Below, piece after piece: positions 16,918 to 24,162 of a stretch of DNA of 42,557 nt (within the stretch, counting starts at the first letter, position 1; each line of letters opens with the position of its first letter). The position numbers and the translations under genes are program-made. A model generated the notes under the pieces. That model was given only the letters and a program-made list of their open reading frames with translations, was not told the origin of the DNA and searched no databases. The stretch lies in IMG/VR virus record IMGVR_UViG_3300046376_000026, positions 1-42,557 of that record; one strand, written 5' to 3'. This stretch comes from a virus.

Positions 16918-17429
16918 TCATTCCCGTGGCCGCTGCCGTTCGGCAACCTCCAGCAACCTGTCGGTCCAGTTTATGTGCTGTTGGACTTCATCCAGCGGCA
17001 TCGCCAGAAACTCGCCGGGTGGGCGCGAATAGAATTTCGCAAGGCGATAGCAGTTTAGAACTGCATCGCCTGTGCGCCCGGCGGGAAAAAACCCATCAGC
17101 GCATGGGCGCAGGTGGACCAGTCCTCCGCGTCCAGTGCCTTGATCGTTGAAGGAGGGACCGTCGCCAGTCTCGCCATCATCGCGCCCATCACCGCTGGAT
17201 TTGGCGTGACCTGCCCGGTCTCCCAGTTGATGTTGATCGGGTAGCCGTTGCCCATCTCCATGATGTCGCCGCCGGTCGGCCTGCGAAATTTCATCTGCTT
17301 GAGCATTTCGCCGTGGGCCTGCACCGGAGTGACGAGGTCGATGACGATCTCCTTCGGTCGCTCTTTCGGTTTCTCGGGAGCTGCCGCATCTGCAACCGGC
17401 TCCGTCTTTCGCGCTACCGCCTCCGTCAT
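16918..17429 (-). CDS. Tail assembly chaperone, -1 frameshift fusion product
   Basis: This is the long chaperone form made by -1 ribosomal frameshifting, as in lambda G/GT, P2 E/E' and Mu. The slippery run GGGTTTTTTC lies at 17094-17085. G-GGT-TTT and T-TTT-TTC are both in register with the zero frame. After the shift the reading frame stays open to 16918 and adds about 57 residues, including YRLAKFYSRPPGEFLAMPLDEVQ. Total nucleotide count (512 + 1) divides by three. The product is 170 residues and lies directly before the tape measure, the standard position. Confidence 0.82.
17055..17429 (-). CDS. Tail assembly chaperone (Mu gp41 / P2 gpE family)
   Basis: This 124-residue zero-frame product wraps the tape measure during tail assembly. 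The Lys/Glu/Pro-rich N-terminus is followed by the family core at about 28-65: LVTPVQAHGEMLKQMKFRRPTGGD. The stop lies just past the slippery site used to make the longer form. Between tube and tape measure, as in other contractile phages. Confidence 0.85.
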   Translation of the reverse strand: MTEAVARKTEPVADAAAPEKPKERPKEIVIDLVTPVQAHGEMLKQMKFRRPTGGDIMEMGNGYPININWETGQVTPNPAVMGAMMARLATVPPSTIKALDAEDWSTCAHALMGFFPPGAQAMQF

Positions 17430-17440
17430 TGTTCGCGCTC

Positions 17441-17806
17441 CTACTGGACTTCGTCGCAGGACACGCCTTCGAACCGAATGCGGAACTGGCCGTCATGCGT
17501 GTTGATGTCGAGCGGCCCCTTGGTCCACGCATTGCGCAGCACATAGGTCTTGCCGTTGATGAGTTCGGCGGTGACCGTCGCGTTGACGACACCCTCCAGA
17601 AATTCCAGCGACACTTCCGGCAGCGTGCTCACGTCGCCCTCGATGTAGGGCACGCGCGGCAGCTCCTGATAGCCGTGGACGTAGTCCTGACCGGCGATGC
17701 CGGTGCGCTCGACCGGCGATCCCGACACCGTCAGATTGCCCTTCAGCGGATACTGGTTGCCGTCAACTTTCAGATACGCGGTGCCCGCGAACGGTCCTTG
17801 CGCCAT
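17441..17806 (-). CDS. Tail tube protein (Mu gpM family)
   Basis: This 121-residue protein is the inner tube of the contractile tail. It has the family pattern: AYLKVDGNQYPLKGNLTVS at the N-terminus, the GYQELPRVPYIEGDVS loop, and the beta strands to the end (GQFRIRFEGVSCDEV). The start is ATG 17806 behind GGAGAGGACA; an upstream ATG lengthens the frame by 11 residues but has poor context. It lies downstream of an inserted gene rather than directly after the sheath. Confidence 0.86.
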   Translation of the reverse strand: MAQGPFAGTAYLKVDGNQYPLKGNLTVSGSPVERTGIAGQDYVHGYQELPRVPYIEGDVSTLPEVSLEFLEGVVNATVTAELINGKTYVLRNAWTKGPLDINTHDGQFRIRFEGVSCDEVQ

Positions 17807-17912
17807 TGTCCTCTCCAGTTCGGAATGGAACGATGGCAATCGTTTTCACCGCGCCAGCGGTGTGCTCAATGCTTGCTGCTTTCAAAACTTGAGTTGAGGC
17901 CGAAAACGTTCA

Positions 17913-18569
17913 TCAATGCGCCTGCATCAATCTCAAACCGTTGGCGCAGATCGCAGCGCCGTCCTGCACCGCCACCTTCTGAAAGCAGGTGATCGCGGAT
18001 AGCGGGCTGGCGTTGACGATCTGGATTTGATGCCGATTGAAATAGGGCACATAGACCCGGAAGTGCTCGGCCCATGTCGCCCAGTTCGTCGCGCTCTGCA
18101 CCCGGCGCTTCTCTTGCGGCGCGCGGGATACTCCATCGTAGTCGAAGCCGAACAGCACGATCTGCTTGGCGCGCTTGTGGATGCAGATTTGCAGCGCCCC
18201 GAAGCCTGATGTGCCGCCGCCATAGATCACACCCGGATCGTCCGACACTTGCTGGCCGTCCATCCGCTTCAGGAACGTGATGTTCTTCGACGGCGGCGGT
18301 CCGGTCTTTTCGAGCTGATCTTCCGGCACCGCCCAGTAGACCCGGCTCTGCACGTTGACGAGCTTGTCGCGCCAGCACTTGTACTTCGGCATGTCGAGGC
18401 CGAAGCCCGCATCAGCCCATGGGATGTCGAAGATCGATCCCTTTACTGCGAGCACATGCGCGCCGCGCAGCGCCTCAAAGTTAAAATCCATCAGTGACGC
18501 GCCGCCGCCAATCACGGCCACTGGCCTGTCGTCCCAGAATGGCTTGTTGATCTTTCCGTAAATCTCCAT
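17913..18569 (-). CDS. DUF115-like Rossmannoid enzyme inserted in tail module
   Basis: This 218-residue protein is not a tail component. It has a Rossmann-type start (VAVIGGGASL, 17-26), a middle 'WADAGFGLDM' acidic strand and IVLFGFDYDG at 137-146. This pattern occurs in DUF115/MAF-like and sialyltransferase-like glycosyltransferases, including phage-borne ones. It could act on nucleotide sugars to modify host surface or phage components. The gene stands alone between sheath and tube, behind a strong terminator hairpin (18586-18616), so it is likely a moron-type insertion with its own expression. The start is ATG 18569 after GAGAGGCGAGCG. Family assignment is tentative. Confidence 0.6.
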   Translation of the reverse strand: MEIYGKINKPFWDDRPVAVIGGGASLMDFNFEALRGAHVLAVKGSIFDIPWADAGFGLDMPKYKCWRDKLVNVQSRVYWAVPEDQLEKTGPPPSKNITFLKRMDGQQVSDDPGVIYGGGTSGFGALQICIHKRAKQIVLFGFDYDGVSRAPQEKRRVQSATNWATWAEHFRVYVPYFNRHQIQIVNASPLSAITCFQKVAVQDGAAICANGLRLMQAH

Positions 18570-18585
18570 CGCTCGCCTCTCTTAT

Positions 18586-18616
18586 TAAAACGGCGCGCAC
18601 CCGCCGTGCGCGCCGT
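18586..18616 (-). terminator. Intrinsic terminator after tail sheath gene
   Basis: A perfect 11-bp stem pairs 18616-18606 with 18600-18590 (ACGGCGCGCAC/GTGCGCGCCGT, 5-nt loop) and is followed on the minus strand by TTTTAATAAG. It separates the sheath gene from the inserted DUF115-like gene. Confidence 0.8.
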
Positions 18617-18636
18617 CCGCCATCTATGCCCGCGCG

Positions 18637-20190
18637 TTAGGTTGCGATCGTGGTATCGACGCCTCGATCGTACTGAAGTCTGAATTGCGCCAGCACCGCG
18701 AAGACGCGCAATTGGTTGATCAGGTCCGGCGGGTACAGCACGTTGACGCGGTTCGGATCGTTCGGGTCGCGCTCCACGATCAGATTGGTCTTGAACGCAG
18801 TGGCGTTCTCGACGCGGCCCAAGAATTCATCCTGCCGATACTGCGCAATGAGTTCCGCCTTGATGATCTTCGGCGTGACGATCGCCTGACCAGCGCCGAA
18901 CAGGGTGCCGTCGTCGGCGAGCTTGTGCCTCGGGAATTTCGTCGTGATGGCGTAACGCTGGCTTCGGAACAGCGCCGCCAATGTCGCCAGCGTCGGCACC
19001 AGTTCATAAGCGTCGTCACCCTGACCATAGAGATTGCGCTGGTATGTGGTGCTCTCTCGCTTGATCGATGGGACGCCATCCCCGTTGATGCTCTGCGTCG
19101 CGAGACCGACGCCCGCAAAATCGTTGAGCTGCCGCATCGTGAAGCGCTGATGCTTTGGCGCGGGCAGGCAACCATCCAGCGACAGCGTCTGCAACGGACG
19201 TGCCGGATCATTGACCAGCGCGCGCGCGGCCTTCGCGGTGTAGGCCGCCGCGAAGCACCACGGCGGTGTCGGGGAATTCGCCTCGATGCCAAGGATCGAG
19301 ACCACGCCGGAATTGTTGTTCGGGCCGTACTGCAGAAGGTCCGCATAACCGACGCTGTCGCCAGCCGCCGCGACGCCGCGCTTTGCCGCGAAGATATGAC
19401 CGTAAAGCTGGCGCAACCAACCCCAGCGCCCTAGATCGCTGAAGCCATATTCGCTTTCCAGCAAGGCCAGCGAGGTGCTGTCGGTATAACCTGTCGCGAC
19501 ATACTCATAGGCTTCGTCGCCGAGATTGGTGATTGCTGCGGAGATGTCCACCGTGCCGGTGCCGCCCGACAATTTGTTTCCGGTAGGCAAGGTGATGGCG
19601 AGACCAATCGGCACCTGCTCTGAGGCAAGGGTGCCGCCATAGGCCAACCGCACATCGAGGTCGTTGCCCTCGATGCCCTTCCATTTGCAGGTCAGATCGA
19701 CTTCTGCGGCAGTGGCAACCGCAGTCACCGGCATCGATGGATCGGCGGTGATCGCCGCCGCGATGTTGGTCGCGGTCGTGTCGATCGCTTCTCCGGCGGC
19801 AACGAACACCTGCACACGGCGGCCTGCGACGTAGACCGGCAGCGTGCCAGCGGAAACCGCCGCAGCCGTCACCGTCAGCTTGCCGGTCGCGGCCACGCCC
19901 GCCGCCGCTTCTGCGATCGGGACTACCCAAAGCTCCTGCGCGAAATTGTTGCTGGTGAAGAAGTCCACCATGCCGTCGAGCATTGAGCCGTAGCCGAACA
20001 ACTGCCGTGCGTCGGCCACCGATGGCACCGGCACCGGCACGTTCGGCTCCGCCGTGCCGCTCGCCAGCATGGTGCCGAAGATCAGCGAGATGAGATTTGA
20101 AGTCGGATAACCAGCCATGCTCGGGTCCACTTCGACCCAGTAGAGCGGCATTTTCCAGTTCGCAGGAATGCTGTTAAACGAGATGGGCAT
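18637..20190 (-). CDS. Tail sheath protein (Mu gpL family)
   Basis: This 517-residue protein is the contractile sheath. The N-terminus MPISFNSIPANWKMPLYWVEVDPSMAG and the ADARQLFGYGSML segment match Mu-type sheaths. A central beta insertion (about 110-220) follows, and the C-terminal domain has FAGVGLATQSINGDG and LINQLRVFAVLAQFRLQYD. The start is ATG 20190; an AAGGAG lies some 10 nt upstream. It overlaps the preceding gene by 17 nt. Confidence 0.9.
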   Translation of the reverse strand: MPISFNSIPANWKMPLYWVEVDPSMAGYPTSNLISLIFGTMLASGTAEPNVPVPVPSVADARQLFGYGSMLDGMVDFFTSNNFAQELWVVPIAEAAAGVAATGKLTVTAAAVSAGTLPVYVAGRRVQVFVAAGEAIDTTATNIAAAITADPSMPVTAVATAAEVDLTCKWKGIEGNDLDVRLAYGGTLASEQVPIGLAITLPTGNKLSGGTGTVDISAAITNLGDEAYEYVATGYTDSTSLALLESEYGFSDLGRWGWLRQLYGHIFAAKRGVAAAGDSVGYADLLQYGPNNNSGVVSILGIEANSPTPPWCFAAAYTAKAARALVNDPARPLQTLSLDGCLPAPKHQRFTMRQLNDFAGVGLATQSINGDGVPSIKRESTTYQRNLYGQGDDAYELVPTLATLAALFRSQRYAITTKFPRHKLADDGTLFGAGQAIVTPKIIKAELIAQYRQDEFLGRVENATAFKTNLIVERDPNDPNRVNVLYPPDLINQLRVFAVLAQFRLQYDRGVDTTIAT

Positions 20191-20791
20191 CGCCGTGGTC
20201 TCCTTCTTCAGTCGGAGGTGATGCGGGTGCGGCCCGCGTTGTTTCAATTTCGATATCCACTTCGAGCTGGGGCGTGCCAGCGTCGGCGTGTTCCTTGTCG
20301 GGGAATTGCGTGGTGATGCGGACGGATTTGAAATCGTCGGGGACGCGCGGATCGAAGTAACTGCGGAACTGCACGTTCATCTCGACGCGGATTTCGAACA
20401 GCGTTGTCTCGCCGATCTTGGCGTACTGCCCGACACGGTCCATTGCCGTGACGCCCTCCATCATCCTCGTGAAGCTCGGGTCACTAAGCAGGATGTCATC
20501 GACCGTGCTCATCCATTCTTCTAGGTCGCTGATCTGGTTCTGCTTGTCGGTTTCGACATGCACAGCGCCGGAAAACCCCAGTGTCAGGTCGTGAATGAAT
20601 TTCGGCATCGTCTGGTTTGACTGCCCATCCGGCAAACGCCGTTCGCGCAGGATGTGAACGGCGAGCACCGGCAGATCGCCCGGCTGGACCTGAAGCATCG
20701 GCGTCTGTCGGTAGGTCTTGAATTGCGCGCCGAACCCGATTTGCAGCAACGACAGCGCCTTCTGCTGAAGCGTGATTGCGTAGTGGCTCAT
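20174..20791 (-). CDS. Tail completion / terminator-like protein
   Basis: The protein has 205 residues. It sits between head completion genes and the sheath, where phages encode the tail terminator or neck protein (Mu gp37/lambda U position). The Ala/Gln-rich helical start and the beta-rich middle fit that role. There is also a Thr/Glu-rich tail. No direct sequence family was recognised, so the call rests on order. It overlaps both neighbours (ATGA upstream). Confidence 0.65.
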   Translation of the reverse strand: MSHYAITLQQKALSLLQIGFGAQFKTYRQTPMLQVQPGDLPVLAVHILRERRLPDGQSNQTMPKFIHDLTLGFSGAVHVETDKQNQISDLEEWMSTVDDILLSDPSFTRMMEGVTAMDRVGQYAKIGETTLFEIRVEMNVQFRSYFDPRVPDDFKSVRITTQFPDKEHADAGTPQLEVDIEIETTRAAPASPPTEEGDHGDAHLV

Positions 20792-21141
20792 GACGGCGGC
20801 TCCTTCAGGCGCAACAGCAGAATGCCGCCGCCTTGGCCGTCCTCATCGAGGTCGCCGATCCAGAATTGCTTGCCGAATGCCGGATGCCGGATGTCGGTTA
20901 TAGTGACGAAGTCGCCTTCATTCGGGTACGCGGCGAAGTCGGCGAGCCGGACTTCCAGCTTTGTCTGCTGGTCGGAGTAGATGGTGCCGTCCTGCATCTC
21001 GACATCGAGCGCGGTCGATGAGTAGACGCCGTTGGTATCGAATGCGGGCACGCCCGGTTGGCTCACGGTCGGCGTATAGCTGACCATGATCTGGAAAATG
21101 TCGCCTGCCGGTTTGAGTACCAACGCATCGAAGTCGATCAT
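20788..21141 (-). CDS. Head-tail joining protein candidate
   Basis: The protein has 117 residues. The ATG at 21141 (MIDFDALVLKP) is the sensible start; the frame is open further upstream, but that part overlaps the previous gene and reads as shadow. It is a beta-rich small protein with 'EVRLADFAAYPNEGDFVTI' and 'FWIGDLDEDGQG', similar in pattern to short head-tail attachment proteins such as lambda FII/ATPase_gp7 types. Function is by position. Confidence 0.65.
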   Translation of the reverse strand: MIDFDALVLKPAGDIFQIMVSYTPTVSQPGVPAFDTNGVYSSTALDVEMQDGTIYSDQQTKLEVRLADFAAYPNEGDFVTITDIRHPAFGKQFWIGDLDEDGQGGGILLLRLKEPPS

Positions 21142-21149
21142 GCGCGCCC

Positions 21150-21503
21150 CTACGGAGTGGAGATTGCGATGGCGAGTTTGCAATCCTCTTTCTGCAGCAC
21201 GGGAGCATCGCGCGTTCCAGATCGCACCTTGATGAAGGCGACGGTATGCGCCCACGACCTGCCGATAACGATGCCGCTTTTTGGTCTCGCCGTGATCGAG
21301 ATTTCCCGGCCTTCGTCATCGAACAAATCGTTGTAGAGGTTGCCGTCCGAAGAGACCTGAAACGTCATCTGGTTCGGCATGTTGCCCGCGTTGTATTCTT
21401 GCGGAACGGTGATGCGGACGATCGTGCCAGCAGAGCAATCGACGCCATCCGAAAGCGCTTCACCCATCTTGATGGTTGGTCCGTCTACGATGACGAGTGG
21501 CAT
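21150..21503 (-). CDS. Hypothetical head/neck-region protein
   Basis: This 117-residue beta-rich protein lies just after the major capsid gene and its terminator. A segment 'MTFQVSSDGNLYNDLFDDEG' is seen, a pattern that recurs in small phage structural proteins with an Ig-like or jelly-roll fold. I do not recognise the family. It could be a head fibre or neck protein. The ribosome binding site is AGGAGG. Confidence 0.55.
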   Translation of the reverse strand: MPLVIVDGPTIKMGEALSDGVDCSAGTIVRITVPQEYNAGNMPNQMTFQVSSDGNLYNDLFDDEGREISITARPKSGIVIGRSWAHTVAFIKVRSGTRDAPVLQKEDCKLAIAISTP

Positions 21504-21526
21504 TGGTATCCTCCTGTGTTCGTCTC

Positions 21527-21556
21527 AAAAATGGATGCGGCGCAACCGACGCCGCA
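21527..21556 (-). terminator. Terminator after major capsid gene
   Basis: A 7-bp stem (TGCGGCG/CGCCGCA, 21556-21550 with 21542-21536, 7-nt loop) is followed by TCCATTTTT on the minus strand. Partial termination here would leave head genes expressed above tail genes, as seen in many phages. Confidence 0.65.
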
Positions 21557-21570
21557 CCAAGGCTGGGAGG

Positions 21571-22581
21571 TTAGCTGTGGCTACCGCGCTGCAGCGCCAG
21601 CGGACGGGTGCAGAAGTTGAGCGCGTTCATCTGCGTGTCGAGATGGATGCCTTTGTCGTTCGGCATCGGGTACTGCTTGACGTAGCGCGGCAGACCCATG
21701 GTGTTGACGGTCTCGATGTAGTCGGCGGGCGCGTACACCGTTGGGAACAACTGCGGCACGCCGGTCGGATAGAAATACGCGCTGTCGGTCTCGACCATCG
21801 GCGCGCCCTGTGCGTAGCCGCGATAGTTGGTCCACAGGATGCCGCCGAACGCGAATGATCCCCACGTCTGGCCGCCGGAGATGTACTGGCCGCGCAGCTC
21901 TGCTGCATCCATCATGTTGAGGTAGGTCTGGCGCACCTCTGCGCTCATGATCAGCGCGTCGAAGAAGCCATCGCCGCAGATCGCCTCGACACCGCTGAAG
22001 CCCTGACCATCCAGATTGTTGCCCATGGTGCGGATCACCGTCGCGCACGTCTGGCGAACCGCGCCGGTCCCGGCTCCGGTGAACACGAAGTTGATCGGTG
22101 CGGGCTGCACCAGTCCGTACTCGGTGAACAGGTTCAACGTCGAGCCATCGGCATAGGTGACGATGCCCTTGACCGCACCGACGCGGGCATGCTCCTGCGT
22201 GTACTCCAGCGACTGGCCGGAGGTCTGCATCCGCTCGCCGACTTTCGTCATCACCGCTTCGGTGCCGGTCTCCTGACCGAACGGACGCACGCCTTGCACT
22301 TCCTCGGCCATGACGGCGTCGTTGATTTCGAAATGCGGCACGCTCAGCATGCGCATCCCGCGCCGGGGCTTGGCGATCGTATGGCCGGGACCGCCGCGTG
22401 GTGACGGCGCGACCAGCGTCAGGATGTTGTTCTTCTCCTCGATCACCACCGACGTGGTTGGGATGCTGATTTCGTTGAACAGACCCCTGCCGGAAATGTA
22501 ACCGGGGATGAAGATCAGTTTGTTGATGGCCAGTGATAGCGGCACCACACCGAAGGCATCGCCGCGAAAGATGTCGAGCAT
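21571..22581 (-). CDS. Major capsid protein (lambda gpE family)
   Basis: The protein has 336 residues, close to the 341 of lambda gpE. It matches the phage major capsid protein E family: start MLDIFRGDAFGVVPLSLAIN, 'PGYISGRGLFNEISIPTTSVVIEEKN' and 'RPFGQETGTEAVMTKVGERM' in the E-loop region. The C-terminal half has 'CGDGFFDALI' and the SDTAYFYP-like 'TDSAYFYPTGVPQLF'. Forms the icosahedral shell; lies directly after the decoration gene. Confidence 0.92.
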   Translation of the reverse strand: MLDIFRGDAFGVVPLSLAINKLIFIPGYISGRGLFNEISIPTTSVVIEEKNNILTLVAPSPRGGPGHTIAKPRRGMRMLSVPHFEINDAVMAEEVQGVRPFGQETGTEAVMTKVGERMQTSGQSLEYTQEHARVGAVKGIVTYADGSTLNLFTEYGLVQPAPINFVFTGAGTGAVRQTCATVIRTMGNNLDGQGFSGVEAICGDGFFDALIMSAEVRQTYLNMMDAAELRGQYISGGQTWGSFAFGGILWTNYRGYAQGAPMVETDSAYFYPTGVPQLFPTVYAPADYIETVNTMGLPRYVKQYPMPNDKGIHLDTQMNALNFCTRPLALQRGSHS

Positions 22582-22636
22582 TTTCGTGATCCTTTGTTTA
22601 GCTGCCTGTCGGCGAGCGGTTGCTGGGGTTCGCTTG

Positions 22637-23116
22637 TTAGCGAACGACGATGCCGGTGAGAGCGAGGTTGGCGATGCCGAGTGCCTGTTCGGTCGTAATG
22701 ATCGCGCCCCAGTTGATCAGCTTGCCGTTGACCTCGGCGTTGCGCGTGATGACTGCGATTTGCAGGCCAACGCCCGGCTGACTGGTGCCCGCGTAGATCG
22801 CCAGCGCGTTGCAATCCGCGCCAACCGCCGCCGGGACATAGGTCGCCGGAAGGGTGCTGGTTGCCGGTGCCGTCTTCTTCAGCGGCTGACCGATAACAAT
22901 GGTCACCGGATCGGCGAGATAGGCATTGTCGCGCGAGAGCTGGCCGTTCGCCTCCGACAGAATGAATTCTGCGCTGTGCGCCTTCTCTGTTAGCGGCGGC
23001 CACTGCGGTCCGGTCGCTGCAAGCTGCTCGGGGCTTTCACCAGCCCTCGCATCGACACGATCGTGCTCAGCAGCCTGCGCGTCGCGATCGGGATCGGTGT
23101 GCGGATGTTTTGCCAT
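22637..23116 (-). CDS. Head decoration protein (lambda gpD family)
   Basis: The protein has 159 residues. After a charged Asp/Glu/Ala/His-rich N-terminal tail (1-60) the gpD core is seen from about 68 onward: AEFILSEANGQLSRDNAYL, 'GADCNALAIYAGTSQPG' and the INWGAIITTEQ end. It stabilises the packaged shell. A 6-bp hairpin (22628-22645) surrounds its stop codon. The start is ATG 23116. Confidence 0.85.
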   Translation of the reverse strand: MAKHPHTDPDRDAQAAEHDRVDARAGESPEQLAATGPQWPPLTEKAHSAEFILSEANGQLSRDNAYLADPVTIVIGQPLKKTAPATSTLPATYVPAAVGADCNALAIYAGTSQPGVGLQIAVITRNAEVNGKLINWGAIITTEQALGIANLALTGIVVR

Positions 23117-23139
23117 GTCGGAAACTCCTCTCTCTCTGG

Positions 23140-24147
23140 TTACTTCTTGAAGCGGGCGTTGATCTTGTCGGTGATCTTTTCCCAAGCCGATGCTTGCGTC
23201 GGCGGCGGCACCAGCGGATGGTGCGGCATCACCGGCTGCTCAGCCGTCCGCATATCGAGCAGCTCCTTGCGAACCTGCTCGACCGGCGTGTTGGCGCGCA
23301 CGTAACCGCCGACGCGCTCCGGCGCTTGCGCCAGCGCGCAAAGGTCGGTGACGCTGGCGACATACTTCCTGTGCTCCTCGACGCCCTGCTGCTTCGCCGC
23401 ATCGAGCGTGATCACCTTCGCCGACGGTGCGGGCGGCGCTTCTGCTGGCGGCGGCGGTGACACCGGAGGTGCGGGCGGCACCTCCGGTGTCGCAGGCTCC
23501 GGTGCAGGAGGAGGCGGATCTCCCTCGCCATCGCCTGTCTCGGCGCGGAAGCGATCGGCTGCCGCCTTTGGCAACAGGCGCAGCGAAAACTTTGCCGCCA
23601 TCTTTTTCTCTGACGTGACCTCATCGGCGAAGCCCCATTGTTTGGCTTCGGTGGCGTCCATCAGGCGATCCTCTTTCATCAGCGCCTTGACCTTCGCGGT
23701 GGTGCTTTTTGCGCGCGCCACGTAAGTCGAGGTCAGTGACTTGTCGATGCGGTCGAGGTCGTCGGCCACCGCGCGCATGTCGTCGGCGTTGCCCCACGAC
23801 ATGCCGGATGCGCCATGGATCAGCATGAAGCTGTTCGACGGCATCACGATCTTGTCGGCGGCCATGGCGATGAACGATGCGGCTGACGCGGCGATGCCAT
23901 CGACATAGGCCGTCACCGTGGCCTTGTGGTTCTTCAGCGAGTTGTGGATCGCGACGCCATCGAACACGTCCCCACCGGGGCTGTTGATGCGCAGCGTGAT
24001 GTTGCTCACGTCGCCCAGCGCGTTGAGGTCATCCAAGAACTGCTTGGCGCTGACGGTGTCCTCGCCCCACCACGACTTGCCAATCTCGTCATAGATGACG
24101 ATCTCGGCGGTGCTGTCCTCGGCCTTCATCGTGTACCAGTTGCGCAT
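23140..24147 (-). CDS. Head maturation protease with scaffold tail (ClpP/gpC type)
   Basis: The protein has 335 residues. A ClpP-like protease domain spans about 10-190 with the S49/ClpP signatures RINSPGGD (oxyanion region), GIAASAASFIAMA (nucleophile Ser88 by the ClpP Gly-x-x-x-Ser position) and FMLIHGA (His111). A Pro/Ala linker (about 208-245) leads to a helical C-terminus (250-335), the expected place of scaffold function as in lambda C/Nu3. Between portal and decoration genes, standard order. Confidence 0.88.
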   Translation of the reverse strand: MRNWYTMKAEDSTAEIVIYDEIGKSWWGEDTVSAKQFLDDLNALGDVSNITLRINSPGGDVFDGVAIHNSLKNHKATVTAYVDGIAASAASFIAMAADKIVMPSNSFMLIHGASGMSWGNADDMRAVADDLDRIDKSLTSTYVARAKSTTAKVKALMKEDRLMDATEAKQWGFADEVTSEKKMAAKFSLRLLPKAAADRFRAETGDGEGDPPPPAPEPATPEVPPAPPVSPPPPAEAPPAPSAKVITLDAAKQQGVEEHRKYVASVTDLCALAQAPERVGGYVRANTPVEQVRKELLDMRTAEQPVMPHHPLVPPPTQASAWEKITDKINARFKK

Positions 24148-24162
24148 GGCACTGCTCCCTGT

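Noticed and set aside
16918-17592. 224-residue frame opposite the chaperone N-terminus
   Set aside because: Only its last about 57 residues are real, reached by frameshift; the upstream part is shadow of the tube and chaperone genes.
22628-22645. GTTCGC/GCGAAC hairpin around the decoration gene stop
   Set aside because: No T-tract on either strand; not enough to call a terminator.
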